From IMG/VR virus record IMGVR_UViG_3300035088_000011, positions 1 through 24,372 of that record: a stretch of 24,372 nucleotides of DNA. One strand, written 5' to 3'. The notes under the pieces were generated by a model, which saw only the letters and a list, made by a program, of their open reading frames with translations, did not search any database and was not told the origin of the DNA. Positions 1-7,777 of this stretch are shown here, piece after piece. Position 1 is the stretch's first letter. Every line of letters begins with the position of its first letter. Source of the stretch: a virus. Position numbers and translations under genes: made by a program.

Positions 1-1066
1 TCGTTTTGATCGCATTCAGCATCGTCACGATGGCATTCAGCCTGCCGTTCACCGTCGTCGCTGTGACGCTGGTGTTCGCCGCGCTCTCGGTGGCCGGTGT
101 GCCGACTGAGACAGCGGGCTCCGTCCTCAATACGAGCAGGTTATACAGCGAATTCGGCGGGTAGGGCGCGGCCTGGGTGACGCACTGCGCGATCAGGTGC
201 AGCCGGGCGTAGTCGCCGACCGAGGTGCTCGTGGGGAAGGCTATCGTGGTGTCGAACGTCTGGCTCGTGCCCGCTACGCTGGTCCAGTGCCCGATCGTGT
301 CCGTGCGACTCCCGGCCGGCGAACTGATGAACGCGAGCAGCTTCTCTTCGGCGGTGTTGACCAGCACATTGCCCTTGAGGCGGATCACATCGCCCGCCGC
401 GCGCAGCTGAAACGAGCCGTTGTACAGCGTGTAGTCCTGCGGCTTGTGCGTGCCATTGCGCCAGATATGACCGAGATGTGGGACGAGCGGAGTCGCGGCG
501 ATGGCCCCGTAGAGGTATTCTGAGGCGTCGCTGAGCTTCTGCAGATTAGCGGCGGTGTATGTTCCGGCAAAGGTCGGTAGCGTGCCCGGCCAGGCCACAC
601 CGAGATTTGAAACAGGCGTGGCGTACACATCCTCAACGTGGAAAGCCGAGGTCTTCGAGGCGTTCCCGCTGGTCGTAATGCGAATGTCCAGGATCTGCCC
701 GTCGGTGTACCCCGATGCGATGCTGAAGGAGGTTGACCAGTTCGTGGCCGCGGCGATCGTCGCCTTGAGCACGCCGTTGACGGTGATGAGGAGGTTCGTG
801 CTGCCGAATGAGGCTGCGGTGCCGCGGCATAGCAGGGTGGTGTGCCCGGTGCGCCAGCGCAGCCCGCCGCGCCAGAGCAGGAAGTCGCCCAGCTTGTGGA
901 GGTTGTATGACACGGGATCGCCATAGGCGCCCGTGCTATCGAAGGCAGATTCGAGACGGTAGCTCAGCTGATCGAGCACGATCGCATTGCCGCGCAAGAT
1001 ATTCACATCATGCGCCGCCAGGAACTGGCCGGTTCTGAATTGTGGGGGCGTCTCGTAGCCGTACAT
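1..1066 (-). CDS. Tail fibre / minor tail protein, partial (C-terminus beyond left edge)
   Basis: Reading leftward from an ATG at 1066, the frame stays open to the window edge, giving about 355 residues that begin MYGYETPPQFRTG. The product is rich in Thr, Ser, Gly, Asn and aromatic residues, with alternating polar and hydrophobic stretches such as GSTNLLITVNGVLKATIAAA. This composition is typical of beta-rich tail fibre or receptor-binding proteins. No catalytic motif is visible. It lies last in the tail module, after the tape measure and the two distal tail proteins, where siphoviruses usually encode host-recognition proteins. No good Shine-Dalgarno sequence precedes the start. In an ancestral arrangement it probably abutted the stop of the 70-aa gene, because its first 15 bases are repeated there. 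The role is inferred from position and composition; the reading frame itself is secure. Confidence 0.75.
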   Translation of the reverse strand, partial: MYGYETPPQFRTGQFLAAHDVNILRGNAIVLDQLSYRLESAFDSTGAYGDPVSYNLHKLGDFLLWRGGLRWRTGHTTLLCRGTAASFGSTNLLITVNGVLKATIAAATNWSTSFSIASGYTDGQILDIRITTSGNASKTSAFHVEDVYATPVSNLGVAWPGTLPTFAGTYTAANLQKLSDASEYLYGAIAATPLVPHLGHIWRNGTHKPQDYTLYNGSFQLRAAGDVIRLKGNVLVNTAEEKLLAFISSPAGSRTDTIGHWTSVAGTSQTFDTTIAFPTSTSVGDYARLHLIAQCVTQAAPYPPNSLYNLLVLRTEPAVSVGTPATESAANTSVTATTVNGRLNAIVTMLNAIKT

Positions 1067-1067
1067 A

Positions 1068-1076
1068 TGCTATACT
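1068..1076 (+). promoter_or_regulatory. Extended -10 promoter for the rightward HTH gene
   Basis: The sequence TGCTATACT matches the extended -10 pattern TGnTATAAT with one mismatch. No convincing -35 box lies 16-18 bases upstream, as is common for extended -10 promoters. Transcription would be expected to start about seven bases after the box, which is the A of the ATG at 1083, giving a leaderless mRNA. The same TATACT hexamer is the -10 of two other promoters proposed in this window, at 14467-14472 (minus) and 23413-23418 (plus). Confidence 0.5.
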
Positions 1077-1082
1077 GTCCGC

Positions 1083-1355
1083 ATGGAGCTCAAAGAAGAC
1101 CGACACAACGCAGAGTGGGCCGACGCCCCGCCCCGGTTTCCAGTACTAGCCGATCGCCTCTTGCTCATTTCGCCCGAGCAGCCCCGCGAGAAGGCGATCG
1201 AGGCGCTGTACTTGTTCGCCGGCGGCGCTCCCGTCATGCTCGTGCAGCGGTTTGAGCTATCGCGCGCCGATGTGCGCGCCTGTCTGGACAACCCGACACC
1301 CGACGCGCGCCTGGCGGCGCTGGACGAGCTTCTTGACCGCATTGGCGTTCCCTAA
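1083..1355 (+). CDS. Small helix-turn-helix protein, opposite strand to the tail operon (candidate moron)
   Basis: This 90-aa protein is the only convincing rightward gene in the first 23 kb. Residues about 48-69 (segment APVMLVQRFELSRADVRACL) fit the helix-turn-helix pattern xxLAxxFxLSRxxVRxxL: a first helix ending in Phe-Glu-Leu, the turn residue Ser, and a recognition helix RADVRACL. A preceding helix (KAIEALYLFAGG) and a following one (DARLAALDELLDRIG) complete a small three- or four-helix domain. It should therefore bind DNA; its target is unknown. There is no Shine-Dalgarno sequence, and the extended -10 at 1068-1076 places the transcript start at the ATG, so translation is probably leaderless. 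It is flanked by 15-bp direct repeats of the downstream gene's start, the signature of a late insertion. No terminator follows it. It could be expressed from a prophage when the leftward operon is silent. Confidence 0.6.
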   Translation: MELKEDRHNAEWADAPPRFPVLADRLLLISPEQPREKAIEALYLFAGGAPVMLVQRFELSRADVRACLDNPTPDARLAALDELLDRIGVP

Positions 1356-1376
1356 ATCGGCCTCGTAGCCGTACAT

Positions 1377-1589
1377 CTATGCGCCATCTCCCAATACGCG
1401 CGCCGCCGCGGTTCGGCATTGCTCTGGTGTGGCCCGCAGTATTGCCCGCACCGCATCCTGCCACTCGCGATCCCAATCGTAATAGGTTTGATAGCCGTAG
1501 ATGTCTATGATGTCCACAAGTTCAGTAAGATACCGATCCCATAGCCCCCGCCGTTCGATCTCATCCTCGATTTTTGTGCGTTCTTCCAT
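1377..1589 (-). CDS. Small acidic/aromatic phage protein of unknown function (70 aa)
   Basis: The start ATG lies one base after the TGA of the 494-aa tail gene, so the two are translationally coupled. An in-frame ATG 17 codons upstream lies inside that gene and is less likely. The 70-residue product starts with a charged helix (MEERTKIEDEIERRGLWDRY), continues with an aromatic-rich segment (DIIDIYGYQTYYDWDREW) and ends in a helix with one Cys. There is no signal peptide or membrane span. Its place between the tail hub protein and the tail fibre suggests a small tail or baseplate accessory protein or a fibre chaperone, but I do not recognise a family. Its TAG stop directly abuts an ATG that is now the dead copy of the tail-fibre start. 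Confidence 0.7.
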   Translation of the reverse strand: MEERTKIEDEIERRGLWDRYLTELVDIIDIYGYQTYYDWDREWQDAVRAILRATPEQCRTAAARVLGDGA

Positions 1590-1590
1590 C

Positions 1591-3075
1591 TCAGAACCCC
1601 AGCTTCCTCGATAGCCCGGTATAACTCGTGCTGCCCACAATAAAAAAGTCCGCGCTTTTGGGCAGTCCGACCACGGGCACGAGGTCGTAACTTGCCTCCA
1701 TGCCGGTATCGCTATGGCGCTTCGCCGTGATGAGATGCGCTACGGCGGAGAGCGACCAGCGCGAGCAGGTGAGCGAAACGGTTTCGCCCACACTCCGCGC
1801 GGGGTCGTAGACACAGCCCGTGGCGCTGCGCAATGGTAGCGTCGTGCCGTGGAAGGCCAGCACCATCTCGCAGAGGCGTTCGGCATGCGCCTGGGATTGA
1901 ATATAGGGGTTATCTGGGATCGTGAGCGTGCCCGTCCCGCTGCCCGCTGATGCCGTGCCAGCCTCGCCCGCGACGATCGGTTCGCCCTGGAGGATAAGGG
2001 CGTGGATGGCGATCGGGTTTGCCGAGGTGTTCTCCACTGCCAGGGTGATCTGCTGCGCTTTGAGTGTGACCGTAATATCGAGATCGCCCGCCACAACGGG
2101 TCGGCCGTCGAGGAAGGTCGCTTTCACGGCATCGAAGGGGAGCGTCCCGCCGGACAGCAAGAGACTTGCGAGCGGGTTCTGCGCCTCCAGGGTGATCGTG
2201 GTCGTCTCTAGCGCGGGGATCAGGCGCGGCGTGGTGTCGTTGATGACCTCTTGTATGCCCTGCTTCTGGCGCGGCACGAAGGAGCACATGACCTTCGTGA
2301 CGACAAGATCGCCCGTGCCCTGCTCGGTGAGATCTCCGTACACGCCCTGGCGATTGGTCGCGCCGGCGAGGGTATCGGCAAAGGTATACGTCGCCGTACC
2401 GCTGCCGAAGGAGAGCGGCTGGAGGTAGCGCACCACCCCATCCGCGCTTTGGTAGAGTTGGCCGCCCGACGCCCTGGCTAATTTAAGACACTCATCCCAG
2501 GCGTTCTCCCCCGCGAGCCACGACCACTCTGGCGCAAGAATAGCGTCCTCAGGCACGCTGTAGTAAAATAACGCGGTGGTGTAGGTGAAGTCTTGCTCTA
2601 AGGGACGCCCGCCCGCCCGCCACAGCGCCTCATTGATGAGCCCGCCGACATAGGCCACATCATCAGGGTCTTCCACCGAGGCTACCGTCGTCGCCGTAGC
2701 GACCACGCGACGATAGCGCGCCACGCTGTAGGCCCGCGTACGCGCAATCAGGCGTTGATAGCCCTCGCAGGCAAAGGTGAGGGAGGTCTGATCCCTATCC
2801 CGTCCCGCGATAATGCCGGTAAACGCCACGACAGTCACACCGCTAATGGTCGGCGTAAAGCGGATTGGGACATCAAGATAGGCCGTCGCCTGAAGCGTAA
2901 GATCGTCCGTTTTGACCGAGCAGCGCAGATCGGAGGCATCCCCAAAGGACAACGCATTATCGGTATTGCCCGACAATTCAAGATCGCCGCTGACTTCGGC
3001 GATCGACGCGGTGATGTCAACCCACGATCCCGCAGGCTTCCACTCCAGAAGAAAACTCGCTGTGTAGACGGTCAT
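1591..3075 (-). CDS. Distal tail / baseplate hub-like protein (494 aa)
   Basis: This protein follows the tape measure and a 125-aa tail protein, the position of the tail-associated hub (Tal or gp27-like) in siphoviruses. It is largely beta-rich, with regions such as VPIRFTPTISGVTVVAFTG near residue 70 and FADTLAGATNRQGVYGDL near 230. The N-terminal part recalls the hub domains that describe curved beta-barrels and ends in a compact C-terminus (DFFIVGSTSYTGLSRKLGF). A Gly/Ala/Ser-rich linker (GEAGTASAGSGTGTLTIPDN) near residue 370 separates two parts. No lysozyme or peptidase motif was found. The TAG stop of the upstream gene directly abuts its ATG (TAGATG), so translation is coupled. The hub assignment is by synteny and fold impression, not by a signature motif. 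Confidence 0.65.
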   Translation of the reverse strand: MTVYTASFLLEWKPAGSWVDITASIAEVSGDLELSGNTDNALSFGDASDLRCSVKTDDLTLQATAYLDVPIRFTPTISGVTVVAFTGIIAGRDRDQTSLTFACEGYQRLIARTRAYSVARYRRVVATATTVASVEDPDDVAYVGGLINEALWRAGGRPLEQDFTYTTALFYYSVPEDAILAPEWSWLAGENAWDECLKLARASGGQLYQSADGVVRYLQPLSFGSGTATYTFADTLAGATNRQGVYGDLTEQGTGDLVVTKVMCSFVPRQKQGIQEVINDTTPRLIPALETTTITLEAQNPLASLLLSGGTLPFDAVKATFLDGRPVVAGDLDITVTLKAQQITLAVENTSANPIAIHALILQGEPIVAGEAGTASAGSGTGTLTIPDNPYIQSQAHAERLCEMVLAFHGTTLPLRSATGCVYDPARSVGETVSLTCSRWSLSAVAHLITAKRHSDTGMEASYDLVPVVGLPKSADFFIVGSTSYTGLSRKLGF

Positions 3076-3453
3076 CTATGCTTCCCTGATCGTGAGCTTC
3101 AGTGCGTACTTATAGGCGTTGGCCTTATCCGTCGTGACCGTCTCCTCATAGCTGTCGTCACCGACGCACAGCGCCGTGAAGGAGGCGCCGAGATGATCGA
3201 CAAAGGGGAACGTCGTGGTGAGGTTGCGCACGGCCAATACCGCAGTCTCGGTGGTCTGGTTGGCCCGCTCGCCCCAGTCCAGCTCCCATTCCCACTTCTC
3301 ACCGCGCCGCACCCAGGCCAGCGATCCATCAGCGCCCGTCATGAGCTTACCGATCTTGATCCGCCGACGCATCAACGTGAGCGGTCGTTGCGGGTTAGCC
3401 GTGCTGGTCGGACTGCCTGAGTACGTGATCGAATTGATGATGAGATCGGCCAT
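3076..3453 (-). CDS. Distal tail protein-like (Dit-like) minor tail protein (125 aa)
   Basis: Its start overlaps the tape-measure stop by one base (TAATG), and its stop directly abuts the next start, so it is embedded in the tail operon. The 125 residues are predicted to be mostly beta, with Trp-rich strands (WVRRGEKWEWELDWGER) and a C-terminal strand AYKYALKLTIREA. The gene immediately downstream of the tape measure usually encodes the distal tail protein that caps the tube tip and holds the hub. The length is shorter than most full Dit proteins (about 200-300 aa) and fits a minimal version lacking the galectin-like domain. The assignment rests on synteny; no diagnostic motif was identified. 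Confidence 0.6.
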   Translation of the reverse strand: MADLIINSITYSGSPTSTANPQRPLTLMRRRIKIGKLMTGADGSLAWVRRGEKWEWELDWGERANQTTETAVLAVRNLTTTFPFVDHLGASFTALCVGDDSYEETVTTDKANAYKYALKLTIREA

Positions 3454-6224
3454 TACACCATCACCGCGCCCTTGATATTCCGCACGGCGCTGGTGGTCGC
3501 GCCCTGCTCGCGCGTGATCGCGTCTTTCGCGGCGTTGACCGCTCCGATAACTCCCTCCAGGGCCGCCGCTAGGGTGTCTAGGCTGGCGGTTGGCGCAGTT
3601 GCGGGTGTGATCGGTGGCAATGCCGCTGCGCCAGCACTCGGCACGACCGGCGGTGTCGGACCGCCTACGCCCACCGGGCGCGGCCCAATGCGGTTCAGGA
3701 TGCGCTCCTGTTCCAGCAGCGCGGCATTCTCGTCCGTGACGGCCTTGCCCGATAGGCGAGCATTGTCGACCTTGCGCTCGCGCGCCTGATCGCTCGCCGT
3801 GATCATTTTTCCCTGCTGCTCCTCATAGGAGCGCTGCTCTGCGGCAAGGGCTTCGTCGCGGGCGACCGCATTCGGATCGCCGCCCGCTGCGATCTGCTTC
3901 GACTGCTCCGCCAAAAGCTGGCGCTCCTTCTCGCGCAGCGCCTCTAGCCTGGCAACCTCGTCGCCGTCCTTCTTTTGTTTGGCCTTATCGATCGCCTGTG
4001 CGTACTCCAATTCCACGTCGGCGCGGTGTTTGGCCTGCTTGACCATTTCCTCGCTCTGCGCAGCATTGCCCGCGGCGGCCGCCTTTTGGGCCGCATCGAA
4101 GTCGGCGTAATATTGCGCGTCGATGCGGGCAAGCTCGGCACGGCCCGCTTTCGTGGTATTGAGTTCCGATGATGTCAGGGCTTTGAGGAAGTCGATCTCG
4201 CTCGACCGCTTTGAGATTTCGTTTGCCTGCTGCTGCGCGAGCTGCTTTTTCTGGTAGTCTCGATCGATGTCGAGTAGCTTCTGCTGGTGCTGGGTTTCGA
4301 GGTTTTCCGCGCGGTCATCCGCTTTGGCCTGGTCGGCGAGCAAGGTATTATTCAGTCGTTGTTGGTCGGTGAGCTTGACTCCACCGGCGCCGCCACCCCC
4401 GCCGCCCTTTTTCGTCCCGCGCTTTTCCGCCTCGGCGATGTCAGCTAACTTATTGATGTAGTCTGCTGAGTCGGCGCCGCGTGTTTTGCGCAGCGCCTCT
4501 GCCTCGGCACGCAAGCGCTGGATCGTCGGGATCTGGTTGCCTTGTGCTGCCTGGAGACGCCGCTCGGCTGCGGCCGCGGCGTTGGCAGCGGCGGTGCTTT
4601 CCTGGCGCTGACTGACTGCATTGCTGTGCTTAAAGGCGTCGCGCTCGGCACGATCGGCGATCGGCGCGTTCCGCTGGGCATTAATGCCCGCCATGGCGTT
4701 GAGTAGGGCGAGCGCCCCGCGCGCCTCGTTCGCCCGGAGCGTGGTTTCGATCAGGCGCGCGATCAGCGGCGACAACCCACCGGCGGCGGCGGCGGCGGCG
4801 GCCCCGCTCGCGCTTACGTTCGGGTTCAGGGCGATGAAGGCATCTGTAGCGGCCTGGGCCTGTGCTGCTAGGAGGGCCGTAACGGCGGCCTGCTCCTGCT
4901 TCGCCGCAGTATCGGCGATGCTAGTGTTGGCTGATTCGATCAGCGCCTGGCTATGCGCCTGGGCTGCCAGCCCGGCCTGGCTCACGGCGATGCGCTCAGC
5001 CTCCATGCTACTGACCAACTGCCCGGTCGCCTCTCCCCACGTGCCAGCCGAAACAGTGCCCTGGCCTTGTTCCTGGGTCAACGCGCCGATGGCCGCGTTC
5101 ACCGCGTCAACCGCGACGACCAGCCCCTGTAGCTGCTGCCCGCCCTGTGCCGCGTTGCGGATACTTTGATCCATGGCGGCAAAATCGCCGGTCAGCAGGC
5201 GCGTGGCCCCGGTCGTGGCCTGGATTTGCGCCTCTAAGATCGCCAGCCCCGGCCCCTGTGCGAACTGCGCCTGAGCCAAGGCGAGCTGCTCATTCGCAAT
5301 AGCAACATCCTTGAGCTTGCCCGCGACCCCGGTGGTTTTTGCCGCTAAGGCGTCCATCCCGATCCCGGTATTGTTTAGGAACTTGTTCAGCACCTGTACC
5401 GCATCGGCGCCGCCAGCGATCTCGCGCTTCATCTGGCCAGCCACGTCGCGGCCGACCTCAAAGCGTGTCACCAGAGAGGTGGTATCACCCGACGCGAGCG
5501 CCTTGACCGCGACTGCGGCCTCTTGGAGGGATTGCTCGGGGGAAAGTACCTGGAGGCGGGCAAGCACGCCGAGGATGTCCTCGACGCTGGCCTTGCTGTT
5601 GCGCATGACGCCGATCGACGCTGCGATGGCTTCTGTGGTTTCTTGCTGGGTGAGCTTGAACTGGCGCGCGAACGCGGCGGCCTCGCCGTAGACCTGGCCG
5701 GTATCGCGTACGCCTTTTAACTGCGCATTAATCGAGGCTGTCGTGGCGTCCAACTCCGCCTTAAACTTGAACGCCGCCGCAAAGGAATCAACCGCGCCCT
5801 TCAGCACGCCGATGCCGCCCGCCAGCAGTGCCGCCGGACCGACGACACTGAGCATACTATTTTTGGCCGCGTCGCCGAATTGCGTAAAGGCCGACGTGCC
5901 GCCCTGGAGACGGGCAAGCTGGGCCTGAACGGCGTTCGACACGTTATCCGTCGCACCGACGTTCGCCGCCAGCGCGGTTTTGAGGATTGTGGCAGCCCGT
6001 ACGACATCCCCCATCGCAAACGCCAGCCGCGCCTCGGACTGCGCCGCACGCAGGGCACCGTCTGCTGTCTGCTGCATCGGCCCGGCGACACGACTCGTTG
6101 CGGACGCGAGCAGGCCGCTCGCCTGGCCGGTCGCACGCATCTGCGCCTCGATGCGCGTCAGGGCCACTGAGACGGTTTCCCGCCCAAGGAGAACATCTAC
6201 GGTAACAACGCCCGCGCTGGTCAT
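3453..6224 (-). CDS. Tail tape measure protein (923 aa)
   Basis: This is the longest gene in the window and lies directly after the tail-assembly chaperone pair, the standard position for the tape measure. The protein is strongly helical and Ala/Gln-rich. A hydrophobic patch at about residues 123-150 (SMLSVVGPAALLAGGIGVLK) resembles the membrane-insertion segments of tape measures. Long coiled coils occupy the C-terminal third (EYAQAIDKAKQKKDGDEVARL). Two low-complexity runs break the helices: an Ala run after SASG (about residue 475) and a Gly run after KRGTKK (about residue 605), encoded by (GGC)n-type tracts at about 4786-4803 and 4390-4410. Its ATG overlaps the preceding stop (ATGA). At about 0.15 nm per residue, 923 residues would set a tail of roughly 140 nm; that is a rule-of-thumb inference. 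Confidence 0.9.
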   Translation of the reverse strand: MTSAGVVTVDVLLGRETVSVALTRIEAQMRATGQASGLLASATSRVAGPMQQTADGALRAAQSEARLAFAMGDVVRAATILKTALAANVGATDNVSNAVQAQLARLQGGTSAFTQFGDAAKNSMLSVVGPAALLAGGIGVLKGAVDSFAAAFKFKAELDATTASINAQLKGVRDTGQVYGEAAAFARQFKLTQQETTEAIAASIGVMRNSKASVEDILGVLARLQVLSPEQSLQEAAVAVKALASGDTTSLVTRFEVGRDVAGQMKREIAGGADAVQVLNKFLNNTGIGMDALAAKTTGVAGKLKDVAIANEQLALAQAQFAQGPGLAILEAQIQATTGATRLLTGDFAAMDQSIRNAAQGGQQLQGLVVAVDAVNAAIGALTQEQGQGTVSAGTWGEATGQLVSSMEAERIAVSQAGLAAQAHSQALIESANTSIADTAAKQEQAAVTALLAAQAQAATDAFIALNPNVSASGAAAAAAAGGLSPLIARLIETTLRANEARGALALLNAMAGINAQRNAPIADRAERDAFKHSNAVSQRQESTAAANAAAAAERRLQAAQGNQIPTIQRLRAEAEALRKTRGADSADYINKLADIAEAEKRGTKKGGGGGGAGGVKLTDQQRLNNTLLADQAKADDRAENLETQHQQKLLDIDRDYQKKQLAQQQANEISKRSSEIDFLKALTSSELNTTKAGRAELARIDAQYYADFDAAQKAAAAGNAAQSEEMVKQAKHRADVELEYAQAIDKAKQKKDGDEVARLEALREKERQLLAEQSKQIAAGGDPNAVARDEALAAEQRSYEEQQGKMITASDQARERKVDNARLSGKAVTDENAALLEQERILNRIGPRPVGVGGPTPPVVPSAGAAALPPITPATAPTASLDTLAAALEGVIGAVNAAKDAITREQGATTSAVRNIKGAVMV

Positions 6225-6559
6225 GTCTGCTCCGCGCGCATGGCGTCCTGTTCGGCTTTGAGTTCTTCCAGATAGGCGCGCATTTCCGCCTCATCCTGCT
6301 GCTTCTTTTGTGCAAGCTCGGCAGCACGCGCCGCATCGGCACGGCGGTCGGCTGCAATGAGCTGCGCCACGGCTACCTGAAGGTGTGCGGGTGTTCGCAG
6401 GCAGCGCACCATCGTGAGCCGCGGTACGCCGTCAAGCTGCGCCAGGAGGCCGATCCAGCGGTCAAGCTGCCTTGCGGCGGCTTCGCGCTGGTCGCGCCGC
6501 GTCATCGCGCGCTGTGTCGTCGCGTGCAAGCTCGTCGGCGATGGCAGCCACGGCAGCAT
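6221..6559 (-). CDS. Tail assembly chaperone second frame (gpT-like extension, probably reached by frameshift)
   Basis: This frame lies between the first chaperone gene and the tape measure and overlaps the first chaperone by up to 98 bases. The arrangement is that of lambda G/T, in which a fraction of ribosomes shift frame to add a T domain. The specific part of the protein, from about residue 33 on, contains DRWIGLLAQLDGVPRL and a charged helix (RADAARAAELAQKKQQDEAE). Neither candidate ATG (6559 or 6505) has a Shine-Dalgarno sequence, which favours expression as a fusion. The frame relation to the upstream gene requires +1 or -2 slippage, not the usual -1. The first frame ends in GCT TGA C, a shifty-stop context. 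A +1 shift there would give a product of about 230 aa. It could alternatively be an independent gene. Confidence 0.7.
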   Translation of the reverse strand: MLPWLPSPTSLHATTQRAMTRRDQREAAARQLDRWIGLLAQLDGVPRLTMVRCLRTPAHLQVAVAQLIAADRRADAARAAELAQKKQQDEAEMRAYLEELKAEQDAMRAEQT

Positions 6560-6914
6560 AGTTCATCTCCGTCAGGGCCGAAATGTAATCCCCGATTTGC
6601 TCGACTGTTCCGGCATGCTTCTGGACGAGCTGCCGCGCCTGATCGATCGTCATATGCGGCGCGGCGATGCCGAAATGGAAGTACCACGCCATCAACTCGA
6701 CCACATCGCGTGTGCCGTCGGCCTTCCACGCGTTCGCACGCGCCTCTTCTCTTTGGGCAAGCGAGAGCCCATGCACGCGCAGTTTCAATGGACCGCCGCT
6801 GATCTTCCACCCCCACACCGTGATGGTATCGGCGGGCATGTCGTCCGCAGCCAGGATGTCGGCGAGCGTGGCGTAGTCCTCGCCCGCCGCCAGGGTGCTT
6901 TTCGTGATGGTCAC
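6462..6914 (-). CDS. Tail assembly chaperone (gpG-like, 150 aa)
   Basis: It lies between the tail tube gene and the tape measure, the conserved location of tail-assembly chaperones. The protein has a small N-terminal beta part (ADTITVWGWKISGGPLKLRV) followed by helices containing LSLAQREEARANAWKADG and a C-terminus rich in Arg and Ala (RDDAARPARSRRKAA). This layout is shared by many chaperones of this type. The start is a GTG preceded by GAGG at a reasonable distance; just upstream overlaps an ATG directly followed by TGA, a two-codon start-stop. Its 3' end overlaps a second frame that is probably joined to it by programmed frameshifting. The expected role is to coat the tape measure and recruit tube subunits during tail assembly. 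Confidence 0.75.
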   Translation of the reverse strand: MTITKSTLAAGEDYATLADILAADDMPADTITVWGWKISGGPLKLRVHGLSLAQREEARANAWKADGTRDVVELMAWYFHFGIAAPHMTIDQARQLVQKHAGTVEQIGDYISALTEMNYAAVAAIADELARDDTARDDAARPARSRRKAA

Positions 6915-6939
6915 ATGGCCTCAATGGTTGTGAAATGTT

Positions 6940-7335
6940 TCACGCGACCGTGTACGCCCCGTTGTTCAGCCCGCTCGCTTCGAAGGTTGCCGTGCCTTTG
7001 GCCGAATGCCCTAGCTTGACATTCTCGACCAGCGCGAGCGCCACCGTGATGGTGTAGCCCACATTGGTTATCAAGGTGATCGGCGTATCGGTTCCGCCGG
7101 TCAGCGCCGTGATGATCGCGGTCTGATTGGCGTCTTTGCCTGACGGAACAGCGCCCTTGAAGTTCCACTTCAGGCTATTGCTTGTACGCGAGCGGTAGAG
7201 CGTGCCCGCGTCGTTCAGGAACGGGCCGAGCGTCTCGGTATCCTGCACGACCTCAGCGCCCCACTCCTCAATAAAAAGGAGGGTCAGCGTCCCGCTGTTG
7301 ACCTTGCCGGATGGGCCTTGAATGGGTACTGCCAT
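6940..7335 (-). CDS. Major tail (tube) protein (131 aa)
   Basis: The gene has a good ribosome-binding site (AAGGGAGC before ATG) and sits immediately upstream of the chaperone pair, as tail-tube genes do. The protein is predicted to be an all-beta sandwich: MAVPIQGPSGKVNSGTLTLL at the start, TSNSLKWNFKGAVPSG in the middle, ITVALALVENVKLGHSAKG near the end, with the closing strand NNGAYTVA. Its length is at the short end for siphovirus tube proteins (usually about 130-250 aa). No Ig-like C-terminal extension is present. It should polymerise into hexameric rings around the tape measure. The identification rests on position and fold impression. Confidence 0.75.
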   Translation of the reverse strand: MAVPIQGPSGKVNSGTLTLLFIEEWGAEVVQDTETLGPFLNDAGTLYRSRTSNSLKWNFKGAVPSGKDANQTAIITALTGGTDTPITLITNVGYTITVALALVENVKLGHSAKGTATFEASGLNNGAYTVA

Positions 7336-7352
7336 GGTGGGTTGCTCCCTTG

Positions 7353-7766
7353 TTAACCGTTGAGAAGCCCCGCATTGCGTGCCGCGTGCAGCATGTCAAT
7401 GTAGGCTTCAAGGCGTTTTTCCAGTCGTTCCTCAAGCTCTAGTGCCATTCGCTCGCGCTCGCGCTCATTGATGCGACCAAGGGCACCAACTAAGTTTGCG
7501 CGCTCGTTGTGTATCCGTGTCAGAACCGCATCAGCGATGCGCTCCGCCATGCTGCGCTCGTGTGGCGATAGTTCAGCCTCGGTCGTAATGTCAAGTTCTG
7601 GCGCGATCGTATAGATGAAGGCACGCACTCCCTCGCGTGGGTCTATGGCGACTTCAACACGCGCTACCCACGGAATAGGCTCGCCCGTATCAGCATCGAC
7701 AATCTTGCACCCCTGTGTGTTGAGCCCGCCATCGTGGGTAATCCCGATCTTGCTTTTCTCGCCCAT
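7353..7766 (-). CDS. Conserved-looking phage protein with C-terminal coiled coil (137 aa, unknown)
   Basis: A strong ribosome-binding site (AGGAGGGG) precedes the ATG, so the gene is real. Residues 1-60 look like a compact beta domain (GCKIVDADTGEPIPWVARVE, then DPREGVRAFIYTIAPELDI). This type of small domain, with a VxxVEVxIDxxEGVR pattern, appears in uncharacterised proteins of many phages. Residues 65-130 form a highly charged helix or coiled coil (ALGRINERERERMALELEER). It lies between the HK97 gp10-like connector gene and the tail tube gene. A structural or assembly-accessory role is plausible from position only. I do not recognise a named family. Confidence 0.65.
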   Translation of the reverse strand: MGEKSKIGITHDGGLNTQGCKIVDADTGEPIPWVARVEVAIDPREGVRAFIYTIAPELDITTEAELSPHERSMAERIADAVLTRIHNERANLVGALGRINERERERMALELEERLEKRLEAYIDMLHAARNAGLLNG

Positions 7767-7777
7767 CCCAGCCCCTC

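Larger units (their letters stand above)
1052..1376. repeat. Pair of 15-bp perfect direct repeats flanking an inserted reverse-oriented gene
   Basis: The sequence CTCGTAGCCGTACAT occurs at 1052-1066 and again at 1362-1376. On the minus strand each copy reads as ATG TAC GGC TAC GAG, the first five codons of the tail-fibre gene. The right copy directly follows the TAG stop of the 70-aa gene but opens only a 39-codon dead frame. The left copy is the working start. The segment between them carries a gene on the opposite strand. The arrangement looks like an insertion that duplicated the target start, so the stop/start junction survived on one side and the gene start on the other. Confidence 0.75.

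Noticed and set aside
385-924. Leftward frame (179 codons) inside the partial tail-fibre gene
   Set aside because: Ser/Arg/Pro/Thr shadow; the correct frame runs continuously from 1066 to the window edge with fibre-like composition.
2755-3420. Long rightward reading frame (221 codons) opposite the tail hub and Dit-like genes
   Set aside because: Product is a random-looking Arg/Gly-rich sequence, has no ribosome-binding site and lies fully antisense to two well-supported coupled genes.
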